This document shows positions 26,361 to 34,355 of a stretch of 64,000 nt of DNA, in pieces. This DNA comes from JACMQW01 sp964536965 (GTDB lineage: Bacteria; Bdellovibrionota; UBA1018). Within the stretch, counting starts at the first letter, position 1. Each line of letters begins with the position of its first letter. Under the pieces are notes generated by a model. The model had not been told where the DNA came from. It did not search any database and saw only the letters and a list, made by a program, of their open reading frames with translations. The DNA lies in the NCBI GenBank assembly GCA_964536965.1, contig CAZIAL010000011.1, positions 24,075 to 88,074 on the forward strand, written 5' to 3'. A program made the position numbers and the translations under genes.

Positions 26361-27035
26361 CTAAAAACGCGCAAGCATCGCTTCGTGCACGTCTTGCATC
26401 ATCCCGTGCGCGATATCCCGCAAGGTACGTTCGAATTCCGACTCGTTAATCAGGCCCGAGGTCGTCCCGAATTCGACCTTCTGGTTGTTTCCGGCGAAGC
26501 GGCGGGAGCGCGAGAAGGTCGACTCCCATACCCGATCCGTCGCGAACCCTGCCTTCTGGCGACTGAGCCGGAACGCGCACCCGACGTCGGCCTGATATTC
26601 GGTCGCCACCGTGATCTGGATCGCGGTGACGTCGGTCGGGAAAACGGAATTCGCGGAGGTCGTGGCGGTCGGCGAATAGACCGCCGTCAGCACATCCGCT
26701 TCCAGGATGGCGTCGGCCATTTCGGGACGATCGACGAGCTTCACCCGGCGGCCAGCGCGCAGGATTTGAATCAGCTCGTTATAGAAGACGTTCTCCACCC
26801 CGGGTTTATAGGTGCGGTTATTCACCGGCGCGACGTAGATCTTCTCGATTCCCGTCTCTCGCAAGCTATTCGAACGCGAGTTCTGGAGCGTGTATCCGCA
26901 TCCGCTCGCGAAGGCCGCGAAGAGAGCGGAGACCAGGACCAGCCAAGCGCAAGGCGTCACAGCTCGTGCGGAACCCTTCGGGGATGGAAACCCCAAAGAT
27001 AACGCTCTGCGAATCGAAACCCACCCCTGCTTCAT
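26361..27035 (-). CDS. lptE: LPS-assembly lipoprotein LptE
   Basis: Up to 224 residues. The signal sequence ends in 'FASGC', then 'GYTLQNSRSNSLRETGIEKIYVAPVNNRTYKPGVENVFYNELIQIL' matches LptE, the plug lipoprotein of the LptDE translocon that inserts LPS. The predicted n-region is long. If ATG 27035 is used, only 19 bp separate it from the divergent DUF721 gene; a GTG at 26960 would give a more normal signal peptide and room for promoters. The holA neighbour supports the name. Confidence 0.88.
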   Translation of the reverse strand: MKQGWVSIRRALSLGFPSPKGSARAVTPCAWLVLVSALFAAFASGCGYTLQNSRSNSLRETGIEKIYVAPVNNRTYKPGVENVFYNELIQILRAGRRVKLVDRPEMADAILEADVLTAVYSPTATTSANSVFPTDVTAIQITVATEYQADVGCAFRLSRQKAGFATDRVWESTFSRSRRFAGNNQKVEFGTTSGLINESEFERTLRDIAHGMMQDVHEAMLARF

Positions 27036-27054
27036 GTACTTCTCGGTCTACCCC

Positions 27055-27414
27055 ATGGCATTCAACTCCATCAAGGACATCCTCGCGAAGATCCAGGCGA
27101 GAAACCCCGCTCTTCGCACTCGACTCGAAGAGGCCATCGCCGTCGAGGGCTGGGACAAAGCCGTGGGGCCCCAGATCGCTCTCCACGCGCGCGCACTGAA
27201 AGTCGAAGCGGGGGTTCTCTGGATCGAAGTCGATCACTCGGTCTGGCGCACGGAGCTCCACCATCGCAAACGCCAGATCCTCGAAAAACTGAACGAAGCC
27301 GCGGGCCGGTCGGGGGATGCCGCGAAGCCGATTCTGACCGACCTCTTTCTGATCGAGCCGAAACGTTCCTACTCGGCGAACCCGCGCGATACCGCGAAGA
27401 AGAAAAAGCCGTAG
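27055..27414 (+). CDS. DUF721 (DciA-like) protein
   Basis: A 119-residue protein. The core 'WDKAVGPQIALHARALKVEAGVLWIEVDHSVWRTELHHRKRQILEKLNEAAG' is the DUF721 pattern shared with DciA, the loader of the replicative helicase in many bacteria that lack DnaC. The frame is open to 26890, but ATG 27055 is taken because the family-like part begins there and upstream residues overlap lptE. The lysine-rich end ('DTAKKKKP') is typical of DNA-contacting tails. Confidence 0.82.
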   Translation: MAFNSIKDILAKIQARNPALRTRLEEAIAVEGWDKAVGPQIALHARALKVEAGVLWIEVDHSVWRTELHHRKRQILEKLNEAAGRSGDAAKPILTDLFLIEPKRSYSANPRDTAKKKKP

Positions 27415-27453
27415 CGTCCTCGACTTGGGCCGCCTATGCGTCTCGAGAATCGC

Positions 27454-27942
27454 CTATGCGTCCTGCGCGAGCTGGAAGACGCGGTAGAGAATAAAGACGA
27501 TCACCATGACGAAGGCCCAGAGCACGAATCGAATCGCGCCCACCGTCTCGGGCTGACCGCGTGGCAGGGGCGATCCATTCGCCGGAATCTCGGCCGTTTT
27601 ATCGGCGGCGGAAACCGGCAGGGCGTAACCCTCCCGCGTTTCTCGAGGTCCCGTTACGGTCACCGAAGCGACTTTTTTCAGATCGGTCGCGGTCGCCGTG
27701 GCCGTCGCGGTTTCGGTTTCGGTCTCCGTATTTTCTTCGCTCTCGGAATCCACCGTGCGCGGCAGCTCCACGCCGAGCATCGCGCGCGACTCCGCGCGCT
27801 CGTGGAGGAAAATCCAGTAACCGTTCGCGGGACAGACCTCGTCCTGTTCGCGCAGCTCCCCGCGTGAAATCCGCGCGAGGATCTCTTCCTTCGGAAATGG
27901 ACCGGAAATGCGATTTTCCTTCGTCCGAATCAGGAAATCCAT
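27454..27942 (-). CDS. GYF_2-like domain protein with C-terminal membrane anchor
   Basis: A 162-residue protein. Residues 1-60 resemble the bacterial GYF_2 domain: 'FLIRTKENRISGPFPKEEILARISRGELREQDEVCPANGYWIFLHE'. A low-complexity Thr/Glu then Thr/Ala alternation follows at about 72-86. The C-terminus is a single hydrophobic segment ('GAIRFVLWAFVMVIVFILYRVF') with a very short tail, so the domain should face the cytoplasm. A second protein with two such domains is at 40341-41168. It lies 4 bp after mlaF and may be cotranscribed. Function unknown; GYF_2 domains are thought to bind peptides. Confidence 0.7.
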   Translation of the reverse strand: MDFLIRTKENRISGPFPKEEILARISRGELREQDEVCPANGYWIFLHERAESRAMLGVELPRTVDSESEENTETETETATATATATDLKKVASVTVTGPRETREGYALPVSAADKTAEIPANGSPLPRGQPETVGAIRFVLWAFVMVIVFILYRVFQLAQDA

Positions 27943-27946
27943 GCGC

Positions 27947-28768
27947 CTAGGAAGCTCCCTGTGTCAGTGCGGTGACCGTACGATGTTCGGCGTCGAGGAA
28001 TCCGCGAATCGCCGGATGCTGGGCGGTACGGAATTCTTTCGGCTTGCCCCAGAAAACGATCTCGCCCTGATGGAGAAAGGCGATTTGGTCGGCGAGCAAC
28101 AAAGCCGACGGAATATCATGCGAAATCACGATCGAAGTCAGATGGAGCTCGCGCTTCAGCGTTTCGATCAGATCGTCGACGGTGGTCCGGGTGACCGGAT
28201 CGAGACCCGTCGTCGGCTCGTCGTAGAGCAGAATCTGCGGCTCGCGAATGATCGCGCGCGCCAGCGCTACCCGCTTTTTCATCCCCCCCGAAATTTCGTT
28301 CGGAAGTTTGTCGTGGGAGGCGCGATTCATTCCCAGGAGATCGAGCGCGCGGGTCACCCGCTCGCGGATTTCATCCTCGCTCAGCTTCGTATGCTCGCGC
28401 AGCGGGAACGCGACGTTCTCGAAAACGCTCATGTCGTCGAAGAGCGCGGAGTTCTGGAAAAGCATCCCGAAGAGCTTACGATGCTCCTTCAGTTCCTTGC
28501 CTTTGATCTTCGCCATGTCCTTGCCGCCGACTTCGACGACGCCGGCATCCGGCTTCAGCAGCCCGAGAATATGTTTCAGCGTCACGGACTTTCCCGCGCC
28601 CGAGCTGCCCAGAATATAGGTCAGCTGCCCCGTCGGGAAGTCGATGGAGACGCCTTTCAGAATCTGATCGCGCCCCCCGCGAAAAGATTTGTAGACGTTC
28701 TGCAGCCGAACGGTGCCTTTTGCTGATGCTCCCTGCGGAGACGGAGTTTTTACGGACTCGTCGGCCAT
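27947..28768 (-). CDS. mlaF: ABC transporter ATP-binding protein, MlaF-like
   Basis: A 273-residue ATPase. Walker A is 'GSSGAGKS', the Q-loop region reads 'MLFQNSALFDDMSVFENVAFPLREHT' as in MlaF, the signature is 'ISGGMKKR', and Walker B is 'ILLYDEPTTGLDP'. The family drives phospholipid transport between the membranes. The usual permease (mlaE) and MCE-protein (mlaD) genes are not next to it; alr lies 4 bp upstream and the GYF protein downstream. The partners may be elsewhere. An extra N-terminal stretch of about 20 residues is unremarkable. Confidence 0.88.
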   Translation of the reverse strand: MADESVKTPSPQGASAKGTVRLQNVYKSFRGGRDQILKGVSIDFPTGQLTYILGSSGAGKSVTLKHILGLLKPDAGVVEVGGKDMAKIKGKELKEHRKLFGMLFQNSALFDDMSVFENVAFPLREHTKLSEDEIRERVTRALDLLGMNRASHDKLPNEISGGMKKRVALARAIIREPQILLYDEPTTGLDPVTRTTVDDLIETLKRELHLTSIVISHDIPSALLLADQIAFLHQGEIVFWGKPKEFRTAQHPAIRGFLDAEHRTVTALTQGAS

Positions 28769-28772
28769 TGCC

Positions 28773-30074
28773 CTATCCTTGCCTTCTCACCCGACGCGAA
28801 ACTGAAGTCAGGAGCTCATAGGGAATTGTGCCAGCCGCTTGGGCCTGCGTCCATGGGTCAAGACCAGGTCCTAAAAACTCGGCCCACTCCCCGACCGCGG
28901 TCGACGCATCGCATTCAACCGCGCTCAGATCCATACTCACGATCCCCAGGTACCGCCGAAGCTTTCCACTGAGCAGAACGGAACCTCCGCCGAGACTGCC
29001 CCCCGGATTTCCCTTCTCACCGCCGACGCCGGAATTCGAGCGGAGTAAGCCGTCCGCATAGCCCGTCCCCAGAATCGCGACCTCGAGCGGCCGATCTCCA
29101 CCCGACACCCGGAAACGCGCTCCGTATCCGATGCTCTCGCCTGGCTTAATCTGCCGCCGGGCGATCACCTGATACCGGAGCTCCATCGCGGGAACGATTC
29201 CGCGCGCGGGAGCACCCGGCCAGGGCGGCACCCCGTAGAGCGAGATCCCCGGGCGCACGATATCGGTCCACCCTTCGAGGCCGAGCTTCTTCGAGTTCCA
29301 AATCGAGGCACTGTTGGCCAGATGAAAAAGGGAATCGGTCCAGACGGACTTCACCCCCGAAGTGATCCCGCGGAAAACCTCGAGCTGCTTGCGCGTGAGC
29401 GGATGGTCCGGATCTTCGGCGACCGCCATATGGGTCGCGACGCCTTCGGGTCGCCACTCGCCCGGCTTCTCTTTCAGCTGGGAAACCAGCTGCGGGACCA
29501 GGCCAGCGGACAGGCCCAGGCGATTCATCCCGGTATTGAATTTGAGATGGTATTTCAGCCGCTCGGGCCACTTCCCTTTCAAGAACCGGCGCCAGTCTTC
29601 GTCCGCGGCGATCGTCGGGGTCAGCCCGAATCGCTCGCAATACTGTCCCTTTTCTTCCGACCAGTTCACCGCTCCCGAAAGAACCATCACCCGGATCGAT
29701 CGACCTTTGGCCCCAAGCGCTTCGCGCACCTCCCGACCTTCGTCGAGCGTCGCCACGCCGAAGCCGTATAGATTTCGCGCCTGCGCCAGCGTCTTCGCCG
29801 CGAGAATCGCCCCGTGCCCGTAAGCATCGGCCTTAATCATCGGTAAAAGGGCCTGATCTCCGGCCTGTTCGGAGATGGCTTTGAAATTTTCAAGCAACGT
29901 TTTGCGGGAGACGCGCGCCTCTGCACGATCGAATCGCGAAGTCAGCGGTGCGTTCGAATGGTCATAAGAGTCGTGGTCGAAGAGGCCTTCGGACTCTTTC
30001 CCTTCGCGATCGTCGAGCGAGTCCTTCGCCTTAAGGAGCTTCGACCAGTTCTTATGTTTCGAATCGGAATCCAT
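28773..30074 (-). CDS. alr: Alanine racemase with N-terminal extension
   Basis: PLP enzyme making D-alanine for peptidoglycan. The PLP lysine is K81 in 'PMIKADAYGHG', later 'FNTGMNRLGL', 'HLANSASIWN', 'DIVRPGISLYGVPPW' and the catalytic Tyr in 'GESIGYGARF' follow, ending with 'DLSAVECD' and 'PYELLTSVSRRV'. The 433 residues exceed the usual 360-390 because of a charged 45-residue N-terminal extension rich in Asp, Ser and Lys. A start further downstream is possible, although no obvious Met lies at the canonical position. It is first in the alr-mlaF-GYF run. Confidence 0.95.
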   Translation of the reverse strand: MDSDSKHKNWSKLLKAKDSLDDREGKESEGLFDHDSYDHSNAPLTSRFDRAEARVSRKTLLENFKAISEQAGDQALLPMIKADAYGHGAILAAKTLAQARNLYGFGVATLDEGREVREALGAKGRSIRVMVLSGAVNWSEEKGQYCERFGLTPTIAADEDWRRFLKGKWPERLKYHLKFNTGMNRLGLSAGLVPQLVSQLKEKPGEWRPEGVATHMAVAEDPDHPLTRKQLEVFRGITSGVKSVWTDSLFHLANSASIWNSKKLGLEGWTDIVRPGISLYGVPPWPGAPARGIVPAMELRYQVIARRQIKPGESIGYGARFRVSGGDRPLEVAILGTGYADGLLRSNSGVGGEKGNPGGSLGGGSVLLSGKLRRYLGIVSMDLSAVECDASTAVGEWAEFLGPGLDPWTQAQAAGTIPYELLTSVSRRVRRQG

Positions 30075-30112
30075 GCCGATGGCCTCGCTGAAAAAGTCCG
30101 TTGAAAAAGAGG

Positions 30113-30640
30113 TTAAAAAGTCAGCTTAAAAAGCAGCGCCTCGCCATAAGGCGTGGGCACGAGCCCCTGCCGGCGAAAGCCGCATTTTTCGAACGCGCGA
30201 ATTGCGCCGAGATTCGCCGGGTCGGGATCCGCAATGACTTCGATTACTTCGCGGCCCGGCCGCAGGATCTCGGAAATGAATCGGTCGACGATCTCCGTAC
30301 CGATCCCCTTCCCGACCAGGTCCGCGGCGCCAATCATCACGTCGAGCCCGTAAACGCCGGGCCGCGCCTCGGGCCACCATCCCGGACCGACGTTCCATGC
30401 CTCGTAATGCTGGATATACGCGATCGGACGAGCGCTCCCCGAGGACTCGTCCGCCATCTCCACCAGGTATCCGAAAATACGCTTGGCGGCCTTCCCTCGA
30501 AACTTCGCGCGGACCTCCTCTTGATCCGCAGACTCGGTCCAATAGGGTTTTACATGGGGCTCATCGAGCCACTTCAGGATCAGTGCGAGGTGATTTTCGG
30601 CCAAAGGCACGAATCGAAGCCGGGAGGATGCCTGGGACAT
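30113..30640 (-). CDS. GNAT-family N-acetyltransferase
   Basis: A 175-residue acetyltransferase. It begins 'LRFVPLAENHLALILKWLDEPHVKPYW', typical of the AAC(6')/siderophore acetyltransferase type, and has the acetyl-CoA loop 'LVGKGIGTEIVDRFI' followed by 'ADPDPANLGAIRAFEKCGFRRQG'. Substrate unknown. It is divergent from nadB, with 46 bp between the starts. Confidence 0.88.
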   Translation of the reverse strand: MSQASSRLRFVPLAENHLALILKWLDEPHVKPYWTESADQEEVRAKFRGKAAKRIFGYLVEMADESSGSARPIAYIQHYEAWNVGPGWWPEARPGVYGLDVMIGAADLVGKGIGTEIVDRFISEILRPGREVIEVIADPDPANLGAIRAFEKCGFRRQGLVPTPYGEALLFKLTF

Positions 30641-30686
30641 AGGGAAAGCCTAGCCGAAAGACGGCCAGAGCGATATACCCCCCGCT

Positions 30687-32297
30687 GTGAAGGATCCCGA
30701 ACGCGCTCCCCACGTCCTCATCCTCGGCACCGGTATCGCCGGGCTCTCCGCCGCGCTGAAATTCGCGTCCGGCCCCCAGCCGATCCGCGTGACCGTGATC
30801 GCGAAGGCCGACGCCGCCGAAGGATCGACTCGATGGGCCCAGGGCGGCATCGCGGCCGTCTGGTCGGAAAACGACAGCTTCGAGGAGCATGTTCGCGATA
30901 CCCTCGCCGCGGGCGGAGACCTCTGCCGCGAGTCGATCGTCGACATCTGCGTCCGCGAAGGACCCGAGCGCGTCCGCGAGCTGATCGCTCTCGGCGTAGA
31001 ATTCACCAAACACGAGGCGAACTTCGACCTCCATCGCGAAGGGGGGCATGGACACCGCCGCATCCTCCATGCCGCCGACCTCACCGGCTGGGCGATTGAA
31101 AAAGCGCTTCTGGCCCAAGCGGCGGCGAATTCGAAGATCTCGATCCTCGAAGACTACTGCGGGATCGACCTGATCACGGAGTCGAAACTGCGCGCCGGAA
31201 TCCCTGGACCGGGGCGTTGCCTCGGAGCTTATGTGCTGAATTGCCGCACGGGCCGGGTCGAAACTTTTTCAGCCGACCTGACGGTGCTTGCGACCGGCGG
31301 CGCCGGAAAGGTTTACCTCTATACTTCGAACCCCGATACGACCACCGGCGACGGGATCGCGATGGCGTACCGCGCGGGGGCGAAGGTCGCGAACCTCGAG
31401 TTCATCCAGTTCCATCCGACGTGCCTCTACCATCCGACCGCGCGCACCTTTCTCATCACCGAAGCGCTCCGCGGCGAGGGCGCGATCCTTCGGAACCTGG
31501 CGGGCGAGCCGTTCATGGACCGCGTTCACGAGCAGGGGTCGCTCGCTCCCCGGGATATCGTCGCGCGCGGAATCGATCTCGAGATGAAACGCACGGGCGA
31601 TAAACATGTCCACCTCGACTGTTCGATGATCCCGGCGGAAAAACTTCGAGACCACTTCCCGAACATCCATGCGACCTGCCTTAAATTCGGGATCGATATC
31701 ACGAAATCGCCCATCCCCGTCGTCCCGGCCGCCCACTATACTTGTGGCGGAGTTCTCGTCGACGAATTCGCTCGCTCCACGATCCCGGGGCTTTATGCGA
31801 TCGGAGAGGTTTCGTGCACGGGACTTCACGGCGCGAATCGCCTCGCCTCGAACTCGCTTCTCGAAGCGGTCGTTTTCGCCCATCGCGCATGGATCGACGG
31901 CGTGAAAGAACTCGCCTCCCCGCGCGCGGCGCGAATTCTCCCGAACGCTCTCCCGACGTGGTCGCCGGGACACGCGGTCGAGCTCGAAGAGCAAATCGAT
32001 ATCGCCGCGACCTGGGTCGAGATTCGGACGATCCTCTGGAATTACGTCGGTATCGTGCGGTCGAACCACCGACTGAGCCGGGCTCGCCGGCGGCTGGAAA
32101 TCATCAAAGAAGAGATCAACCACTACTACTGGAAACATCTCCTCACCCGCGACCTCGTGGAACTGCGCAACCTCGTCGAAGTCGCCGATCTGATCGTGAA
32201 GTCGGCCGAGCATCGCAAGGAAAGCCGCGGACTGCATTATACCGTCGACTATCCGGAACGGGACGACGTCTTTTTCAAGCAGGATACGGTTCTCTAG
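30687..32297 (+). CDS. nadB: L-aspartate oxidase
   Basis: A 536-residue flavoprotein that oxidises aspartate to iminoaspartate in NAD synthesis. It has the FAD loop 'LGTGIAGLSAA', 'GSTRWAQGGIAA', 'GGHGHRRILHAAD', 'MEF'-type 'LEFIQFHPT', 'RGEGAILRN', 'AAHYTCGGV' and 'GLHGANRLASNSLLE', all characteristic. GTG 30687 is the likely start. nadA and nadC are not adjacent. Confidence 0.95.
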   Translation: MKDPERAPHVLILGTGIAGLSAALKFASGPQPIRVTVIAKADAAEGSTRWAQGGIAAVWSENDSFEEHVRDTLAAGGDLCRESIVDICVREGPERVRELIALGVEFTKHEANFDLHREGGHGHRRILHAADLTGWAIEKALLAQAAANSKISILEDYCGIDLITESKLRAGIPGPGRCLGAYVLNCRTGRVETFSADLTVLATGGAGKVYLYTSNPDTTTGDGIAMAYRAGAKVANLEFIQFHPTCLYHPTARTFLITEALRGEGAILRNLAGEPFMDRVHEQGSLAPRDIVARGIDLEMKRTGDKHVHLDCSMIPAEKLRDHFPNIHATCLKFGIDITKSPIPVVPAAHYTCGGVLVDEFARSTIPGLYAIGEVSCTGLHGANRLASNSLLEAVVFAHRAWIDGVKELASPRAARILPNALPTWSPGHAVELEEQIDIAATWVEIRTILWNYVGIVRSNHRLSRARRRLEIIKEEINHYYWKHLLTRDLVELRNLVEVADLIVKSAEHRKESRGLHYTVDYPERDDVFFKQDTVL

Positions 32298-32335
32298 ATC
32301 GACCGTGTTATTCTATCTATCGAGATGGGATTTCC

Positions 32336-33433
32336 ATGGAGATGGATCTGACGAACGCATCTATTCAGCCTATAGCGAAGACTGCGCGATCTGCGGTTTT
32401 CGCCTTGATTCTCGGCGTGGCGGCAATTCCGTACGCGACCGCCAACGAGCTGTCGCCCCGGGCACTGTCGACGCCAGTAAAATGCCATGCGCTGATGGGG
32501 AAGTATGACCAATGGTCCGCGTACCGAGGCCTCCGCAGCAAAGTTAAAGCTTACGAAAGTTCGCCCTCCGATCGCTTTCCGATTTCCGCTTCCCGAGTCC
32601 AGACACGGGGAACCGCCTTACTCACGCAAGACATCGACCCTGCGGTGCTTCCTTATAAATCGGAACTTGGACGCGATCAGTTCGATCCGGACCGTTTTCC
32701 GAAGTCCTTCGCCGAACTCCCCAAAGTCGCAGTTTTCGAAGTCTCCGACACTGTCCTGTGGTCGGACCAAGTCGTGCGGGCACCGCTGAACGCCGTCGTT
32801 CGTCTCGGTGCCCTGAAGGATGGTCGTCCCGTCGCGATCGTCACCCATTTCGGCGCATATGCGCGCGCGCAGTCAGCAAATTCTTTCGCGGAGCGAGCCT
32901 TGTCGGCGCAGCTCCTTTCGGATCTCGGGATCGGGCCTCGCTTCCACGGAATCGTCGATACGATGGACGGACCGAGTTACGCCGTCGACCTCGTTCCCGG
33001 CCTTCCCGCCGGCAATGCCCCGGAAAAACTCGCGAGCTTATTCGATCGGACGGAAATTTACCGTCGACTGCGAAAAGTCGGAATCGCTAGTCACGGCGAC
33101 CTGCAAGAATATTCGAACGACGGACGTTTACTCATCATCGACCCCGAAGGATACTTCGAAGCCGCCAACTTCGCGAAGCCGGCGACATTTAACCCACTCA
33201 GAAACGTCGACTGGACCTTCGTCTTCGTTCGGAAGATGATCGCCGGGACGAATGCGGATGACGTCCAGACCTATATGCGAACGCTGAGGAGACGGAACGA
33301 CCCATTTCTGCATGAAATCTACTCCGTCCTGAACAGCCAATTCTACACGCAGATGAGAGAAGCGCCCGAAGGAACCGTGTTCGCCGTACTGCGAGCCGAA
33401 CTCAGGGAACGTCTGCCGAATCCTGGACCGTAA
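32336..33433 (+). CDS. Exported protein with APH/kinase-like motifs
   Basis: A 365-residue protein with an N-terminal signal sequence ('AVFALILGVAAIPYATA', cleavage near residue 37). The middle resembles the kinase-like (aminoglycoside phosphotransferase) fold: E186 in 'FAERALSAQLLSDLGIGPRFHG', the hinge-like 'YAVDLVPGLPAG', a catalytic-loop-like 'SHGDLQEYSND' (H253, D255, N261) and a metal-site-like 'LLIIDPEG' (D269). The nucleotide-binding Lys expected before E186 is not evident ('PVAIVTHF'), so activity is uncertain. An exported protein of this fold would be unusual. It lies 38 bp after nadB and 2 bp before a methyltransferase gene. The kinase assignment is my inference from short motifs. 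Confidence 0.7.
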   Translation: MEMDLTNASIQPIAKTARSAVFALILGVAAIPYATANELSPRALSTPVKCHALMGKYDQWSAYRGLRSKVKAYESSPSDRFPISASRVQTRGTALLTQDIDPAVLPYKSELGRDQFDPDRFPKSFAELPKVAVFEVSDTVLWSDQVVRAPLNAVVRLGALKDGRPVAIVTHFGAYARAQSANSFAERALSAQLLSDLGIGPRFHGIVDTMDGPSYAVDLVPGLPAGNAPEKLASLFDRTEIYRRLRKVGIASHGDLQEYSNDGRLLIIDPEGYFEAANFAKPATFNPLRNVDWTFVFVRKMIAGTNADDVQTYMRTLRRRNDPFLHEIYSVLNSQFYTQMREAPEGTVFAVLRAELRERLPNPGP

Positions 33434-33435
33434 TC

Positions 33436-34266
33436 ATGAAGAATCCACTTTTTCCTTCCCCGACCGATCTGAAATACCATCTCTATGAAAACTGCGTGCA
33501 GAGCGTGGGCTGGCAGATGCGCTATCTTCCGCACTTCCATAAAAAATTCACCGGACGCGTGCCCACCTCCATGCGCGAGGACTTCTGCGGCACGGGACGG
33601 ATCGCCTGCGAATGGGTGAAGAAGTCCGAATCCCATCGCGCCGTTGGGCTCGATCTCGATCCCGAACCGCTCGATTTCGCGAAGCGGGTGAACCGCGCTC
33701 GCCTCTCGAAGTCCGCGCGGTCGCGGGTGGATTTTCTTCGTCAGGACGTCCTGAAACCGACGCGCGAGAAGTTCGACGTCATCGGCGCGCATAACTTCTC
33801 CTTCTTCGTCTTCCATGAGCGCTGCGACCTCCTGAAATATGCGAAAGCGGCGCTCGCCTCCTTAAAACCGAAGGGCACGTTCTTCCTCGAGCTCGCGGGC
33901 GGCGAAGGGTTCGTCACCCCCGAGTCGGGCTCCGAGACGATCGCCGTGCCGCAGGTCGGAAAAGTAAAATACGTCTGGGAGCAACACCCCTACGATCCGG
34001 TCAGCAAGATCGGCGATTATTCGATCCACTTTAAACTTCCGTCCGCCGTCGCGCGCGCCCACCAGACTCCGGTCTGGATGAACGACGCGTTCACCTACCA
34101 CTGGCGCCTCTGGGAAATTCGCGAAGTCCGCGAAGTTCTAAAGCAAGCCGGGTTTCGTGATACCGCCGTACTCTGGCCGACCGACGAGACGATGACCGAC
34201 TACCGCCAGGTCGAACACGGCGACGCGGCTTCGGTCTGGCTCGCTTACGTCGTCGGAATTCGCTGA
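33436..34266 (+). CDS. Class I SAM-dependent methyltransferase
   Basis: A 276-residue cytoplasmic protein. The SAM-binding motif I is 'REDFCGTGRIACEWV', motif II 'AVGLDLDPEPLDFA', and 'FDVIGAHNFSFFVF' is at the motif IV position. The C-terminal half has a family-specific beta region ('DYSIHFKLPSAVARAH'). Substrate unknown. It begins 2 bp after the exported kinase-like gene, so they are probably cotranscribed even though one product is exported and the other is not. Confidence 0.87.
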   Translation: MKNPLFPSPTDLKYHLYENCVQSVGWQMRYLPHFHKKFTGRVPTSMREDFCGTGRIACEWVKKSESHRAVGLDLDPEPLDFAKRVNRARLSKSARSRVDFLRQDVLKPTREKFDVIGAHNFSFFVFHERCDLLKYAKAALASLKPKGTFFLELAGGEGFVTPESGSETIAVPQVGKVKYVWEQHPYDPVSKIGDYSIHFKLPSAVARAHQTPVWMNDAFTYHWRLWEIREVREVLKQAGFRDTAVLWPTDETMTDYRQVEHGDAASVWLAYVVGIR

Positions 34267-34355
34267 CGAAGGGCCGCGAAAAGCACGTCGCCATCGGATT
34301 GACGCCGCTTCTCCAGAAGATCAAGTCCGTCGCGGCTTCCGTCGATAAGAAGATC

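Noticed and set aside
27720..27790. Frameshifted or repetitive error in the Thr/Glu/Ala run of the GYF protein
   Set aside because: The frame is continuous on both sides and joins a domain to a membrane anchor, so it reads as a genuine low-complexity linker.
32336..33433. Aminoglycoside resistance gene
   Set aside because: The phosphotransferase-like motifs are partial, the usual ATP lysine is not seen and a signal peptide is present, so a resistance role is not supported.
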